Origin: Planktotalea frisia
GTDB taxonomy: Bacteria; Pseudomonadota; Alphaproteobacteria; Rhodobacterales; Rhodobacteraceae
Reading direction: 5' to 3'
Assembly (NCBI RefSeq): GCF_001890925.1
Contig: NZ_MLCB01000135.1
Location: forward strand, 1 to 40,535
DNA length: 40,535 nt
A program made the position numbers and the translations under genes. Positions 23,503 through 32,649 of the stretch are shown piece by piece (positions within the stretch are counted from its first letter, which is position 1; each line of letters opens with the position of its first letter). The notes under the pieces are model-generated. The model did no database searches. It was given only the letters and a program-made list of their open reading frames with translations, and was not told the origin of the DNA.

Positions 23503-23664
23503 ATGAAGCTGAGCCGAAGAGGATTCATTGTCAGCGCAGTCGCTGCTGGCGCTGTGCGTACAGTTCCGCAGATTGCGGCTAAAACAGGTGGGCGTCGGAT
23601 CTTAACGCTGGTTTACGACAAATCGCTTGGCATGATGCGCGCGGTTGAGCGGCTTGTGCCGTAG
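23503..23664 (+). CDS. Tat-signal microprotein of 53 residues
   Basis: A short protein whose N-terminus KLSRRGFIVSAVAAGAVRTV is a twin-arginine export signal. Only about 25 residues remain after it: AAKTGGRRILTLVYDKSLGM and then MRAVERLVP. GGAGG before the ATG at 23503 makes a strong ribosome site, so the gene is likely real. I recall similar very short Tat-signal proteins in related bacteria, without known function. A Fur/Mur-like box directly upstream hints at metal control. Imperfect copies of CTGTGCCGTAGG follow its stop. Confidence 0.65.
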   Translation: MKLSRRGFIVSAVAAGAVRTVPQIAAKTGGRRILTLVYDKSLGMMRAVERLVP

Positions 23665-23715
23665 GCGCGGTGCTGGGCCTGTGCCGTAGGAGTAGCACTG
23701 AACCTGTGCCCTAAC
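23645..23715. repeat. Imperfect tandem repeat after the Tat-signal gene
   Basis: The sequences GCTTGTGCCGTAGG, GCCTGTGCCGTAGG and ACCTGTGCCCTAAC follow each other at intervals of about 26-30 bases, starting inside the end of the small gene. They look like a short sequence that was duplicated by slippage. No function is evident. Confidence 0.4.
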
Positions 23716-23777
23716 GTTCCGCTTTTCTTTGGCCTGCGCTTGCGGCTAGCTGGTTCTAGCTAAAAAGGGAGCCAGCC

Positions 23778-24563
23778 ATGTCACGCGTCACAACCACCAT
23801 CACAGATCATGTCGCTCACGTAGAGCTTTCGCGTCCAGACAAGATGAACGCGGTTGACCCAGCCATGATGGAGGGGGTTATCGCGGCTGGCGAAGCTTTG
23901 CGCGGCAACACAGATGTGCGCGCTGTGGTTTTGTCCGGGCAGGGCAATGCGTTCTGCGCTGGACTTGATGTTGCGAGCTTTGCGGCCCTGGCAGGCGGTG
24001 ATCCGGCCGAAATAATGATGCCGCGCACGCACGGTCCTTCGAACGACTATCAACATGTCTCGCTTGTCTGGAAGCAACTCGAAGTACCTGTGATTGCTGC
24101 GCTTCAAGGCGTGTGTTTCGGGGCGGGTATGCAGATCGCGTCTGGCGCAGATATGCGGATCGCAGCACCTGATACGCGGATGTCGATCTTGGAAATGAAG
24201 TGGGGTTTGGTGCCCGATATGGGCGGGATGGTGCTTTGGCCTGCATTGATGCGCGCGGATGTGTTGCGTCGTTTGACCTATACGGGCGAAGAGTTTTCGG
24301 GCCTCGATGGCAAAGAGTATGGGCTCGTGACAGAGATTAACGACGATCCGGTCGCGCGTGCATTGGAATTGGCGCAGTTGATTGCGTCGAAAAGCCCGTC
24401 AGCGGTGCGTGCCGGGAAGGCGTTGGTCTCTTACGCGTATGAGAATGATGCGGAGGCGGTCTTGCTCGAAGAATCGCGTGCGCAGTCTTCGCTGGTAGGG
24501 ACCCCGCATCAAATGGAAGCGGTGATAGCGAATATGCAAAAACGAGCGCCGGTTTTTAAGTAA
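23778..24563 (+). CDS. Enoyl-CoA hydratase/isomerase (crotonase) family protein
   Basis: A 261-residue crotonase-fold enzyme acting on acyl-CoA thioesters, typically in fatty acid or amino acid breakdown. The oxyanion-hole regions are GNAFCAGLDVASF (about residues 53-65) and GVCFGAGMQIASG (about 112-124). The catalytic-side text MSILEMKWGLVPDMGGM holds the glutamate and aspartate. The start ATG follows AAAAGGGAG. No other beta-oxidation genes are adjacent, so the acyl-CoA substrate is unknown. Two tandem hairpins follow the stop. Confidence 0.9.
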   Translation: MSRVTTTITDHVAHVELSRPDKMNAVDPAMMEGVIAAGEALRGNTDVRAVVLSGQGNAFCAGLDVASFAALAGGDPAEIMMPRTHGPSNDYQHVSLVWKQLEVPVIAALQGVCFGAGMQIASGADMRIAAPDTRMSILEMKWGLVPDMGGMVLWPALMRADVLRRLTYTGEEFSGLDGKEYGLVTEINDDPVARALELAQLIASKSPSAVRAGKALVSYAYENDAEAVLLEESRAQSSLVGTPHQMEAVIANMQKRAPVFK

Positions 24564-24565
24564 AA

Positions 24566-24614
24566 AAGTGCTTTTGCAAAAGCACTTGCCAAGCCTTTTC
24601 GCAAAAAGGCTTGG
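24566..24614. terminator. Two tandem terminator hairpins between crotonase and valS
   Basis: The first is a 22-base perfect palindrome at 24566-24587 (AAGTGCTTTTG and its complement). The second has 11-base arms at 24589-24599 and 24604-24614 (CCAAGCCTTTT with AAAAGGCTTGG). They lie between the ends of two convergent genes and may stop transcription from both sides. Confidence 0.6.
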
Positions 24615-24629
24615 TCTAAGCGTTTTGAG

Positions 24630-27600
24630 TTAGCCGAGTTCTGCCAAACGCGCGAAAGCGTCTTTCAGTTTAGCTTCTTCCGCTTCGCGCAGGCTCAAGT
24701 TCTTCTTCGTTTCTTCCAAAACTTCAGCAGGCGCGCTTTCAGCGAATTTGGGATTGTTCAAGCGACCCTTTAGGCCACCCAACTCTTTCGCAAGCTTGCC
24801 GAGCGTTTTCTCAAGCCGCGCCTTTTCGGCGGCCACATCAATGACGCCTTCCAAAGGCAGACCAAACGTGCCGCCAGAGATTGCCAAAGCTACGGTGCCT
24901 TTGGGGAGGTCGTCCACATGCGCAATGCTCTCGATCCGCGCAAACCGCATGATCAACGCTTCGTTCTGATCCCAAGCCGCCTTGGCTGCCGCGTCCATGT
25001 CTTTGACGACCAATGGAATAAACGCCCCCGCAGGAACATTCATTTGCGCACGCGCTGAACGGATGGCTTCAATCATCGTGACTGTCCAACTCAGGTCAGC
25101 GTCGGCTTGCGTGTCCACCAAGTCATTCGCCGTGTAGGTCGGCCAATGAGCGTGGACCAACAAAGAGGGCCGTGCTTTTTGGCCCCAGATTTCCTCGGTC
25201 ACGAACGGCATGATCGGATGGAGCATGATCAGGATTTGATCCAGCGCCCATGCGTAGGTTGCCTTGGTCTCGGACGCTTCTTCGGCTCTGCCTTCGTCCA
25301 TGACGGGCTTTGTAAACTCAAGGTACTGCGAGCAGAAGGTATTCCATGTGAACGCATAGAGCGCATTGGCCGCATCGTTGAAGCGATAGCTCTCAAGGGC
25401 GGCGTCCACGGTTTCGCGGGTCTTGGCGATTTCGCCTTTGATCCATTTGTTCAGCGGGAGCGTGGTCTCAGGGACCGCATCGGAATGCGGGACATCGAAC
25501 GTGCCTTTGAAATCGCCATAGGTTGCGGCGTTCCAGAGTTTGGTGACGAAGTTGCGGTAGCCCTCGATCCGTTTCGTGTCGAGCTTCAGCACACCACCTA
25601 AAGACGCCATCGACGCATTGGTAAAGCGCAGCGCATCTGCGCCGTATTCGTCAATTATTTCAAGTGGATCCACCACATTGCCTGTGGATTTGGACATCTT
25701 CTTGCCCTTCGCATCACGTACAAGGCCATGCAGGTAGACCGTATCGAAGGGCACTTCATCCACGACCGCCAGTTGCATCATCATCATCCGCGCGACCCAG
25801 AAGAACAGGATGTCTTGGCCTGTGATCAGGGTGGAGGTCGGGAAGTATTTGCTCAGCTCTTCCGTCTGCTCAGGCCAGCCGAGCGTACCGATGGGCCAAA
25901 GGCCAGAGGAGAACCATGTGTCGAGGACGTCAGGGTCGCGCGAAAGCAATACAGTATGTTTGTTTTGCTTATCCACAAAAAAACTTGGTTCGCCATCTGA
26001 TTTACCGAGTGCACCGTGCTTTTCTTTATCCATTTCAAGCACTTCGATGTCGTTTCCATAATAAAATTGAGCATTTCGAAGGACTTCGGCGAAGCTGGCA
26101 CCACAAAATGCCACTTTTGGTAACTTTGTTCGTTCTTGGTTGTCCTTACTAAATGCAGAAATCCAATTTAGTTGATCTACATCTGCCTTATCTGGCCCAT
26201 ACCAAACCGGAACCTGATGCCCCCACCACAGCTGACGCGAGATGCACCATGGCTCGATATTCTCTAGCCAGTGGAAATACACCTTCTTGTCGCTCTCTGG
26301 TATGATCTTGGTCTTGCCAGAGCGGACAGCTTCCAAAGCAGGTTCAACAATCTTAGAGGTCTCAACGAACCACTGATCGGTCAGCATCGGCTCGATCACC
26401 ACCTTAGAGCGATCGCCAAACGGCTGCATGATCGGCTTCGCCTCAACGAAAGGAATCTGCGTGACGGTCTCGTTGCCGTCTTCATCCGTTGCAACCTGAT
26501 CGACCATCACAGCCAGACCTTCGGCGGAAATATCCGCCACAACCTTTTTGCGCGCTTCAAATCGGTCCATGCCGCGATATTCATCGGGCACAAGGTTCAT
26601 CGCGGCGATCATCGCCTCGTCGAATTCTTGCTCGCCATTGGCTATGGCCTGCGCTACCGCTGCTTCCTCGGCGTAGGGCTTGCCGTCCGAACGCATCGCC
26701 GCCTTCGTGTCCATGAGGTTATACATGGGAATGCCGCCACGCTTGGCGACTTGGTAGTCGTTGAAATCATGCGCGCCAGTAATTTTCACCGCACCAGAGC
26801 CGAAATCCTTGTCAGGATATTCATCCGTGATGATCGGGATCAGGCGGCGCAACTCTTTCGGGCCAACCGGAATTTCGCAGAGCTGACCGACGATAGGGGC
26901 ATAGCGTTCGTCCGATGGATGCACCGCAACTGCGCCATCACCCAGCATCGTTTCAGGACGCGTAGTGGCAATGGAGATATAGTCGCGCGTTTCGCGCAGC
27001 GTCTCAACACCGTCTTCGTCTTTCTCGACATACTCATAGGTCGCACCACCCGCGAGAGGGTACTTGAAGTGCCACATGTGGCCAGCCACTTCGATATTCT
27101 CGACCTCAAGATCGGAAATCGCTGTTTCAAAATGCGGATCCCAGTTCACCAAACGCTTGCCGCGATAGATGAGACCTTTGTTATACATCTCCACGAAGAC
27201 CTTGATCACGGCATCATGGAAGTTGCCCTGTGCATCCGCGGGCGCACCGGGGGCTCCGGACATGGTGAAGGCTTCGCGTGACCAATCGCAAGACGCGCCA
27301 AGACGCTTGAGCTGATCGCGGATCGTGCCGCCGCTCTCGCCTTTCCATTCCCACACTTTTTCAAGGAATGCTTCGCGGCCCATTTCAACCCGTGTGGGCT
27401 GCTGGGTCTCTGCCAGTTTACGCTCTACGACCATTTGCGTGGCGATGCCCGCGTGATCTGTGCCCGGCTGCCAGAGTGTGTCAAACCCCTGCATGCGCTT
27501 CCACCGGATCAGGATATCCTGAAGCGTGTTGTTGAACGCGTGCCCGATATGAAGGACGCCTGTGACATTGGGCGGTGGGATCATGATGCAAAAGGTGGAC

Positions 27601-27707
27601 GCCTCTGGCTTGGCGTTGGCACCTGCCTTGAAACAGCCCGCCTTTTCCCAAGCGTCATAAAGACGGGTTTCAGCGGTGCTCGCGTCGAAATTTTTTTCCA
27701 TTGCCAT
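24630..27707 (-). CDS. valS: Valyl-tRNA synthetase with an unusual AT-rich insert
   Basis: A 1025-residue class I synthetase that charges tRNA-Val. Motif HIGH is at residues 53-56 (NVTGVLHIGHAF) and KMSKS near 669 (GKKMSKSTGN). The editing (CP1) domain lies between about residues 200 and 390, and the C-terminal coiled coil (RLEKTLGKLAKELGGL) near the end is complete. Just before RDPDVLDTWFSSGLWP, where other bacterial enzymes have a short link, about 85 residues (about 505-590) have been added, and the DNA there (about 25930-26200) is clearly AT-richer than the rest. The ATG at 27707 (MAMEKNFDAST) is chosen; one at 27701 is possible, and 27764 is too far upstream. Confidence 0.96.
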   Translation of the reverse strand: MAMEKNFDASTAETRLYDAWEKAGCFKAGANAKPEASTFCIMIPPPNVTGVLHIGHAFNNTLQDILIRWKRMQGFDTLWQPGTDHAGIATQMVVERKLAETQQPTRVEMGREAFLEKVWEWKGESGGTIRDQLKRLGASCDWSREAFTMSGAPGAPADAQGNFHDAVIKVFVEMYNKGLIYRGKRLVNWDPHFETAISDLEVENIEVAGHMWHFKYPLAGGATYEYVEKDEDGVETLRETRDYISIATTRPETMLGDGAVAVHPSDERYAPIVGQLCEIPVGPKELRRLIPIITDEYPDKDFGSGAVKITGAHDFNDYQVAKRGGIPMYNLMDTKAAMRSDGKPYAEEAAVAQAIANGEQEFDEAMIAAMNLVPDEYRGMDRFEARKKVVADISAEGLAVMVDQVATDEDGNETVTQIPFVEAKPIMQPFGDRSKVVIEPMLTDQWFVETSKIVEPALEAVRSGKTKIIPESDKKVYFHWLENIEPWCISRQLWWGHQVPVWYGPDKADVDQLNWISAFSKDNQERTKLPKVAFCGASFAEVLRNAQFYYGNDIEVLEMDKEKHGALGKSDGEPSFFVDKQNKHTVLLSRDPDVLDTWFSSGLWPIGTLGWPEQTEELSKYFPTSTLITGQDILFFWVARMMMMQLAVVDEVPFDTVYLHGLVRDAKGKKMSKSTGNVVDPLEIIDEYGADALRFTNASMASLGGVLKLDTKRIEGYRNFVTKLWNAATYGDFKGTFDVPHSDAVPETTLPLNKWIKGEIAKTRETVDAALESYRFNDAANALYAFTWNTFCSQYLEFTKPVMDEGRAEEASETKATYAWALDQILIMLHPIMPFVTEEIWGQKARPSLLVHAHWPTYTANDLVDTQADADLSWTVTMIEAIRSARAQMNVPAGAFIPLVVKDMDAAAKAAWDQNEALIMRFARIESIAHVDDLPKGTVALAISGGTFGLPLEGVIDVAAEKARLEKTLGKLAKELGGLKGRLNNPKFAESAPAEVLEETKKNLSLREAEEAKLKDAFARLAELG

Positions 27708-27847
27708 GCGCTCGGCGTCCTCAAATACATATGATGCGTTAAAGGTCTGATAAACAAAGCGCACGCAAAGGAAAAGGCAATCTGGACATCTGAGTTGCGT
27801 GGCTTAGGGTTATCTCTCAAAGCGTCGTATACCGCAGGGAGCACACC

Positions 27848-30148
27848 ATGGAAAAGTTCGGCAAAAGTCAGGCAGTGAAACGCACAGAAGATATTCGCTT
27901 TCTCACTGGAGAAGGGCGTTATGTGGATGATATCACGCCTGAAAATGCTTTGTTTGGGTATGTACTACGCTCATCCGTGGCGCATGGCGACATGACCGAA
28001 CTGAACGTGGACGATGCGCGCGAAGCGGAGGGTGTGCATCTGGTGCTGACGGCGGATGACTTGTTGGCCGATGGCAATGTGTTGCCGATGGCAGCGAGTT
28101 TACTCAAGAACCGCGATGGGGCCAGCTCTGCTGCGCCGGAACGGCCTTTGTTGGCTCAAGGCCGTGTGCGCTTTGTAGGTGAGCCGATTGCGATGATTTT
28201 CGCTGAGACTATGCAGCAGGCCAAGGATGCCGCGGAACTTATCGAGGTGGATATTGACGATCTGCCCGTGCATTTGGCTCTTTCGACGGGTGGGGACGCT
28301 ATTCACAGTGAAGCGCCGGACAATTGTGCGTTCGATTGGGGGCTGGGGAACGAAGATGCGTTCTCCGATGCTTTCGCGAATGCCACTCACAAGGTCACCT
28401 GCGAAATCGAAGACAACCGCGTCATCGTGAATTCCATGGAGCCGCGTGGTTGCTATGCGGAATGGGAAGACGGCCGTGTGCATGTGGCGATTAACGGGCA
28501 AGGGGTTTGGGCCCCAAAAGGTCAGATCGCCAAGCATATGGGTCTTGATCCTGAGAACGTGCGCGTGACCAACCCCGACACAGGCGGTGGTTTTGGCATG
28601 AAAGCGATGATGTATCCCGAATATGCGATTTGCGGCATGGCGGCGCGCAAGCTGGGCAAACCTGTGCGTTGGATGTCCGAGCGTACCGAGGCGATGCTAA
28701 GCGACAACGCAGGGCGCGACTTGGTCAGCCATGTTGAGATGGGCTTTGACGCCGATCACAAGCTGGTTGCTTACAAGGTCCACTCAATTGCGAATATGGG
28801 CGCGTATAATTCACAATTCGCGCAGCCGATCCAGACGGTGCTTTTTTCTAAGGTTCTAACGGGCTGTTATGACGTGCAGGCGGTTTATTTGCATGTGGAG
28901 GGCGTTTACACCAACACGACCCAAGTCGATGCGTATCGCGGCGCTGGGCGTCCTGAGGCGATCTATGTGCTGGAACGTTCAATGGATTATGCCGCACGCG
29001 CGCTGGGCGCTGATCCTTGGGAGTTGCGTCGCCGCAATTTCATCAAGCCCGAGAGCTTCCCTTACAAGACGGCCTCAGAGGTTACGTACGATATCGGCGA
29101 CTTCAACCGTGTGCTCACCGTTGCGCAAAGCAAAAGCGATCATGCGGGCTATCAGAGCCGTCGCAACGCGAGTGCAGCCAAGGGTATGCTGCGTGGCATG
29201 GGGCTTTGTTACTATATCGAAAGTATTTTGGGTGATCCTTCTGAAACCGCCAAAGTGGTGTTTTTTGAAGAGGAGGGCCGCGTGAGCATTTATGTCGGCA
29301 CACAAAGCAACGGTCAGGGCCATGAAACAGTTTACGCTCAGTTCTTGTCGGATCAATCCGGTATACCCGTTGAGAGGATCGATGTGATCCAAGGTGACAG
29401 TGATCGCATCGCGACAGGTGGCGGTACAGGTGGGTCGCGTTCTGTGACGGTGCAGAACACCGCAACACTGGCCAGTGTTGAGAAAATGATCGCCCAATTT
29501 ACGCCACTCTTAGCTGAGAAGATGGGCGTGAGTGAGGACGAGGTCATGTTTGACGATGAAGCGTTCCGCAGCGATGGCTCTAACTTGAGTTTCACGATGA
29601 TCGAGGCGGCAGAATTGGCGAAGAAAGAGGGGCAAGAGCAATTGCTCACCTCTGAAGCACGTATCACTCTTTCGGCACAGAGCTTTCCAAATGGCGCGCA
29701 CCTCGCAGAGGTAGAGATCGACCCTGACACAGGTGTTGTAACCGTTGACCGCTACACTGTCGTTGACGATTTTGGCAATCTTATCAATCCGATGCTGGTT
29801 GCTGGCCAAGTACACGGCGGCATTGCCCAAGGCCTTGGGCAAGCGCTGACAGAGCGTGCAGTGTTTGATGAGGACGGCCAATTGCTCACGGCAAGTTTTA
29901 TGGACTACGCGATGCCGCGAGCGGATGATGTGCCTATGATATCATTTTCGACAGAAGCCGTGCCCACATCGACCAATCCCATGGGTATGAAAGGTTGCGG
30001 CGAGGCGGGAACCGTTGGGTCTATGGCTGCGATTGCCAATGCTGTGCAGGATGCGGTCGCGCCTTTGGGGATTGATCGCGTTGATATGCCCTTCACGCCA
30101 CATCGCATGTGGCAAATGCTGAATGATCGACAAATTGCGGCTGAGTAA
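27848..30148 (+). CDS. Solitary form II CoxL-type molybdenum hydroxylase large subunit
   Basis: A 766-residue molybdenum-binding large subunit of the xanthine oxidase family. It has the motif AYRGAGR (residues 362-368) of form II CoxL rather than AYRCSFR of the true CO dehydrogenase. The active-site glutamate is Glu719 in KGCGEAGTVG; GGFGMKAMM and GQGHETVYAQF are molybdopterin-contact regions. Form II enzymes oxidise aldehydes, purines or unknown substrates. Such a subunit normally works with an FAD subunit (CoxM) and an iron-sulfur subunit (CoxS), but neither is adjacent here, so partners must be elsewhere. The ATG follows GGGAG. Its end overlaps the DUF2235 gene by 26 bases. Confidence 0.88.
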   Translation: MEKFGKSQAVKRTEDIRFLTGEGRYVDDITPENALFGYVLRSSVAHGDMTELNVDDAREAEGVHLVLTADDLLADGNVLPMAASLLKNRDGASSAAPERPLLAQGRVRFVGEPIAMIFAETMQQAKDAAELIEVDIDDLPVHLALSTGGDAIHSEAPDNCAFDWGLGNEDAFSDAFANATHKVTCEIEDNRVIVNSMEPRGCYAEWEDGRVHVAINGQGVWAPKGQIAKHMGLDPENVRVTNPDTGGGFGMKAMMYPEYAICGMAARKLGKPVRWMSERTEAMLSDNAGRDLVSHVEMGFDADHKLVAYKVHSIANMGAYNSQFAQPIQTVLFSKVLTGCYDVQAVYLHVEGVYTNTTQVDAYRGAGRPEAIYVLERSMDYAARALGADPWELRRRNFIKPESFPYKTASEVTYDIGDFNRVLTVAQSKSDHAGYQSRRNASAAKGMLRGMGLCYYIESILGDPSETAKVVFFEEEGRVSIYVGTQSNGQGHETVYAQFLSDQSGIPVERIDVIQGDSDRIATGGGTGGSRSVTVQNTATLASVEKMIAQFTPLLAEKMGVSEDEVMFDDEAFRSDGSNLSFTMIEAAELAKKEGQEQLLTSEARITLSAQSFPNGAHLAEVEIDPDTGVVTVDRYTVVDDFGNLINPMLVAGQVHGGIAQGLGQALTERAVFDEDGQLLTASFMDYAMPRADDVPMISFSTEAVPTSTNPMGMKGCGEAGTVGSMAAIANAVQDAVAPLGIDRVDMPFTPHRMWQMLNDRQIAAE

Positions 30149-31232
30149 ACGCATATCCCTTTGGCTGAGCGGCGCATTGCGTCGCCGCCGTCAAAGCCCG
30201 CGCAGTGCGGCGCATGAGCCGCAAACTCATGTGGTTATTTTGGATGGCACGATGTCCTCTCTCGATGAGGGCGAAGAGACGAATGCAGGGCGCACCTACA
30301 AGATATTGCGCGAATCAAACCCTGATCTGTCGCTCTATTATGAGGCGGGCGTGCAGTGGCGCGGGCTTCGTTCCGCCCCCGATGTGATGATGGGGCGCGG
30401 AATAAACCGTCAAATTCGACGGGCTTATGGGTTTCTCGCGTCGCGTTATCGCGCTGGGGATCGCATTTTTCTTCTGGGTTACTCCCGCGGGGCCTATGCT
30501 GCGCGTTCGCTCGCGGGGGTGATTGACCGTGTTGGATTGCTCACGTCCGAGCACGCGATCGAGCGTAACATCCGTTCGATCTACCGCATTTATGAAAGCG
30601 GGGATGAATTTGGTGATGCCGAGGCGTTCGTGCAAACCCATTGTCATCCCGAAGCCCCGATTGAGATGGTTGGCGTGTGGGACACGGTGAAAGCGCTGGG
30701 CATTGGCTTGCCTATTTTGTGGCGTTGGAGCGCTCCGAAACATGCGTTTCACAACCATGAGCTTGGTCGCTCTATTCTGCACGGTTTTCACGCCCTCGCA
30801 CGGGATGAGACGCGTAACAGTTATGAGCCTGTTTTGTGGACGTGCCCAGATGATTGGCAGGGGCGGATTGAACAAGTCTGGTTCCCCGGCACGCATGGTG
30901 ATGTGGGTGGCCAGCTCCTTGGCTTTGAGGAGGCGCGGCCTTTGGCGAATATCCCGCTGGTGTGGATGCTAGAGCGGATTGAAAGCTGTGGTTTAGAACT
31001 GCCAGACAATTGGCGCGCAAGGTTTGCGCAAAACGCTATGGCCCCCTCTGCGAGCACATGGCGCGGGTTTGGAAAACTGTTTTTGTCGCGTAGTCGCCGC
31101 TTGGCTGACGCAGATCGTTGCGAGCGTTTGCATCATTCGGTCTTTACCCGTGAGCGCCGTGAACCACCGCAGAGCGATCAAACTTTCGCTGCACGTGTGT
31201 TACGTCGCTGGCGTGGACCCAGCAGTGTTTAA
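30123..31232 (+). CDS. DUF2235 alpha/beta-hydrolase-like protein
   Basis: A 369-residue protein of the DUF2235 family, distantly related to Tle1-type phospholipases of type VI secretion. The nucleophile elbow is LLGYSRGAYAAR with Ser121, and an acid/histidine region WFPGTHGDVGGQLLG follows near residue 257. The first 30 residues are basic (GALRRRRQSPRSAAHE). No secretion-system, VgrG or immunity gene is next to it, so a housekeeping hydrolase role is more likely than an effector role. The ATG lies inside the end of the preceding molybdenum hydroxylase gene, which suggests coupled translation. It converges with the thioesterase gene, overlapping by four bases. Confidence 0.8.
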   Translation: MIDKLRLSKRISLWLSGALRRRRQSPRSAAHEPQTHVVILDGTMSSLDEGEETNAGRTYKILRESNPDLSLYYEAGVQWRGLRSAPDVMMGRGINRQIRRAYGFLASRYRAGDRIFLLGYSRGAYAARSLAGVIDRVGLLTSEHAIERNIRSIYRIYESGDEFGDAEAFVQTHCHPEAPIEMVGVWDTVKALGIGLPILWRWSAPKHAFHNHELGRSILHGFHALARDETRNSYEPVLWTCPDDWQGRIEQVWFPGTHGDVGGQLLGFEEARPLANIPLVWMLERIESCGLELPDNWRARFAQNAMAPSASTWRGFGKLFLSRSRRLADADRCERLHHSVFTRERREPPQSDQTFAARVLRRWRGPSSV

Positions 31233-31705
31233 GGATTGAGAATGATGCAGGTGGTTGAGCCCGTCGCGTAGAGCTTGCCATTTTCGACACCTCGGATTTC
31301 ACCATGTGAAATGCCAGTGGAGCGCCCCGCGTGATCGGTCTCTGCGATGCAATCTACCTCCATCCTTAAGGGGATAGAGCGCAGGATATTTACCTTATAT
31401 TCCAGTGTCGTATAGCCGCTACCTTGGGGCACTTTTGTCATCACTGCACAGGCCATCGCACTATCAAGAAGTGTGCCGTACCAACCGCCATGCACTGTAC
31501 CCATGGGGTTGCAATGATCAAACAATGGCGCGCCGCGAAACACGATACGACCGTCGCCGACCTCGTGGAGCTTGTAATTCAGCGTTCGGCCAATCGGTGG
31601 GGCAGGGTGTTTACCATCCAAGATGCCTTGCATGAAGTCGCGTCCCGACATGGCAAGCGCCTCAGCCGCAGTGAGTAGATCGTCCGGTCCTTGAGCGTAA
31701 AACAT
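31229..31705 (-). CDS. PaaI-type hotdog-fold thioesterase
   Basis: A 158-residue hotdog-fold protein that probably hydrolyses acyl-CoA thioesters. The active-site text HCNPMGTVHGGWYGTLLDSAM is clear, with the HGG helix start and the acidic residue in LLDSA. The second half has YTTLEYKVNILRSIP and HGEIRGVENGKLYATGST, the normal beta strands. Length is typical of PaaI-like proteins. GGAGG before the ATG fixes the start. The substrate is unknown: aromatic acyl-CoA is typical of PaaI itself, but no phenylacetate genes are nearby. Confidence 0.85.
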   Translation of the reverse strand: MFYAQGPDDLLTAAEALAMSGRDFMQGILDGKHPAPPIGRTLNYKLHEVGDGRIVFRGAPLFDHCNPMGTVHGGWYGTLLDSAMACAVMTKVPQGSGYTTLEYKVNILRSIPLRMEVDCIAETDHAGRSTGISHGEIRGVENGKLYATGSTTCIILNP

Positions 31706-31765
31706 GCGGGTGCCTCCATTTGTTGTTCAGAGGCTAGAAGCAGCGCGCCGCAGCTGCAATCGCTG

Positions 31766-32632
31766 TTACGCGACGTTTTGCAATTCTACACGTGGAACAA
31801 CCCCAAGGGCGTGGCACACATCCCGCGTTAATTCCGGCCGGTTGAGTGTGTAAAAATGCAGTGCATCGACGCCCTCAGCCATCAAATCAGAGCAAAGTTC
31901 GGTGCAAATCGCCGTGGCGAGCAGATCGCTGCGCCCATCGCGTTCTGCCTTCTCGAATGCATCTTCCAGCCATGTAGGCACCTTGGTGCCACAGCGCTTG
32001 GCAAAATTACGCGTACCTTTCCAGTTCTCGATGGGCAAGATACCGGGGATGATCAGCGCATCAATGCCCGCTCTTACACAGTCATCACGAAACCGAAGGA
32101 AGGTGTCGGCCTCAAAGAAAAATTGCGTAATCGCTTCAGACGCGCCTGCGTCGATCTTGGCTTTGAGCCAATCGATATCCGCCCGCGCGCTTGGCGCTTC
32201 GGGGTGACGGTCTGGGTAAGCGCCGACGCGGATTTTGAAATCACCTGTTGCACTCAGTGCCTCGATCAACTCAACCGAATTTTCAAATCCGTCCTTGCAA
32301 GGTGTGAACTTCGCTTCGCCCTTTGGCGCATCGCCGCGCAAGGCGACGATCTCTTTCACACCCGCTTTTGCGAAATCTGCGGCAATAGCGAGGGTTTCTT
32401 CCTTGGTGGCGTTCACGCACGTTAAATGGGCCGCCACGTTCAAGCCGCTCGATTTGTGCAAGGTTGCCACCGCGTCGCGGGTCAGATCCCGCGTTGTGCC
32501 GCCTGCGCCGTATGTGACAGAGACAAATGACGGATCAAGCGGTGCCAGCGTTTGCACAGTCTCCCAAAGCCGGAACGACGCCTCGAGGTTTTGGGGCGGG
32601 AAGAACTCAAACGAAACTGTTGGCGTGCTCAT
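31766..32632 (-). CDS. metF: Methylenetetrahydrofolate reductase
   Basis: A 288-residue flavoenzyme that reduces 5,10-methylenetetrahydrofolate to 5-methyltetrahydrofolate, the methyl donor for methionine. The text VSFEFFPPQN at the start carries the conserved glutamate region. VTYGAGGTTRD, AHLTCVNATKEE, ALRGDAPKG and ITQFFFEADTFLRF are all family hallmarks. The start at 32632 (MSTPTVSFEFF) is chosen over the upstream in-frame ATG at 32713, which would cross the promoter. The gene is divergent from a MetR-type regulator with two MetR-like boxes between them. Confidence 0.95.
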   Translation of the reverse strand: MSTPTVSFEFFPPQNLEASFRLWETVQTLAPLDPSFVSVTYGAGGTTRDLTRDAVATLHKSSGLNVAAHLTCVNATKEETLAIAADFAKAGVKEIVALRGDAPKGEAKFTPCKDGFENSVELIEALSATGDFKIRVGAYPDRHPEAPSARADIDWLKAKIDAGASEAITQFFFEADTFLRFRDDCVRAGIDALIIPGILPIENWKGTRNFAKRCGTKVPTWLEDAFEKAERDGRSDLLATAICTELCSDLMAEGVDALHFYTLNRPELTRDVCHALGVVPRVELQNVA

Positions 32633-32649
32633 GTTGATTGCTCTCTTTA

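Noticed and set aside
26271-27281. Plus-strand frame of 336 codons opposite valS
   Set aside because: It is antisense to the conserved body of valS, rich in His and Arg as expected for a shadow frame, and has no domain.
30123-31232. DUF2235 protein as a type VI secretion effector
   Set aside because: There is no VgrG, PAAR, chaperone or immunity gene next to it; family membership alone does not show an effector role.
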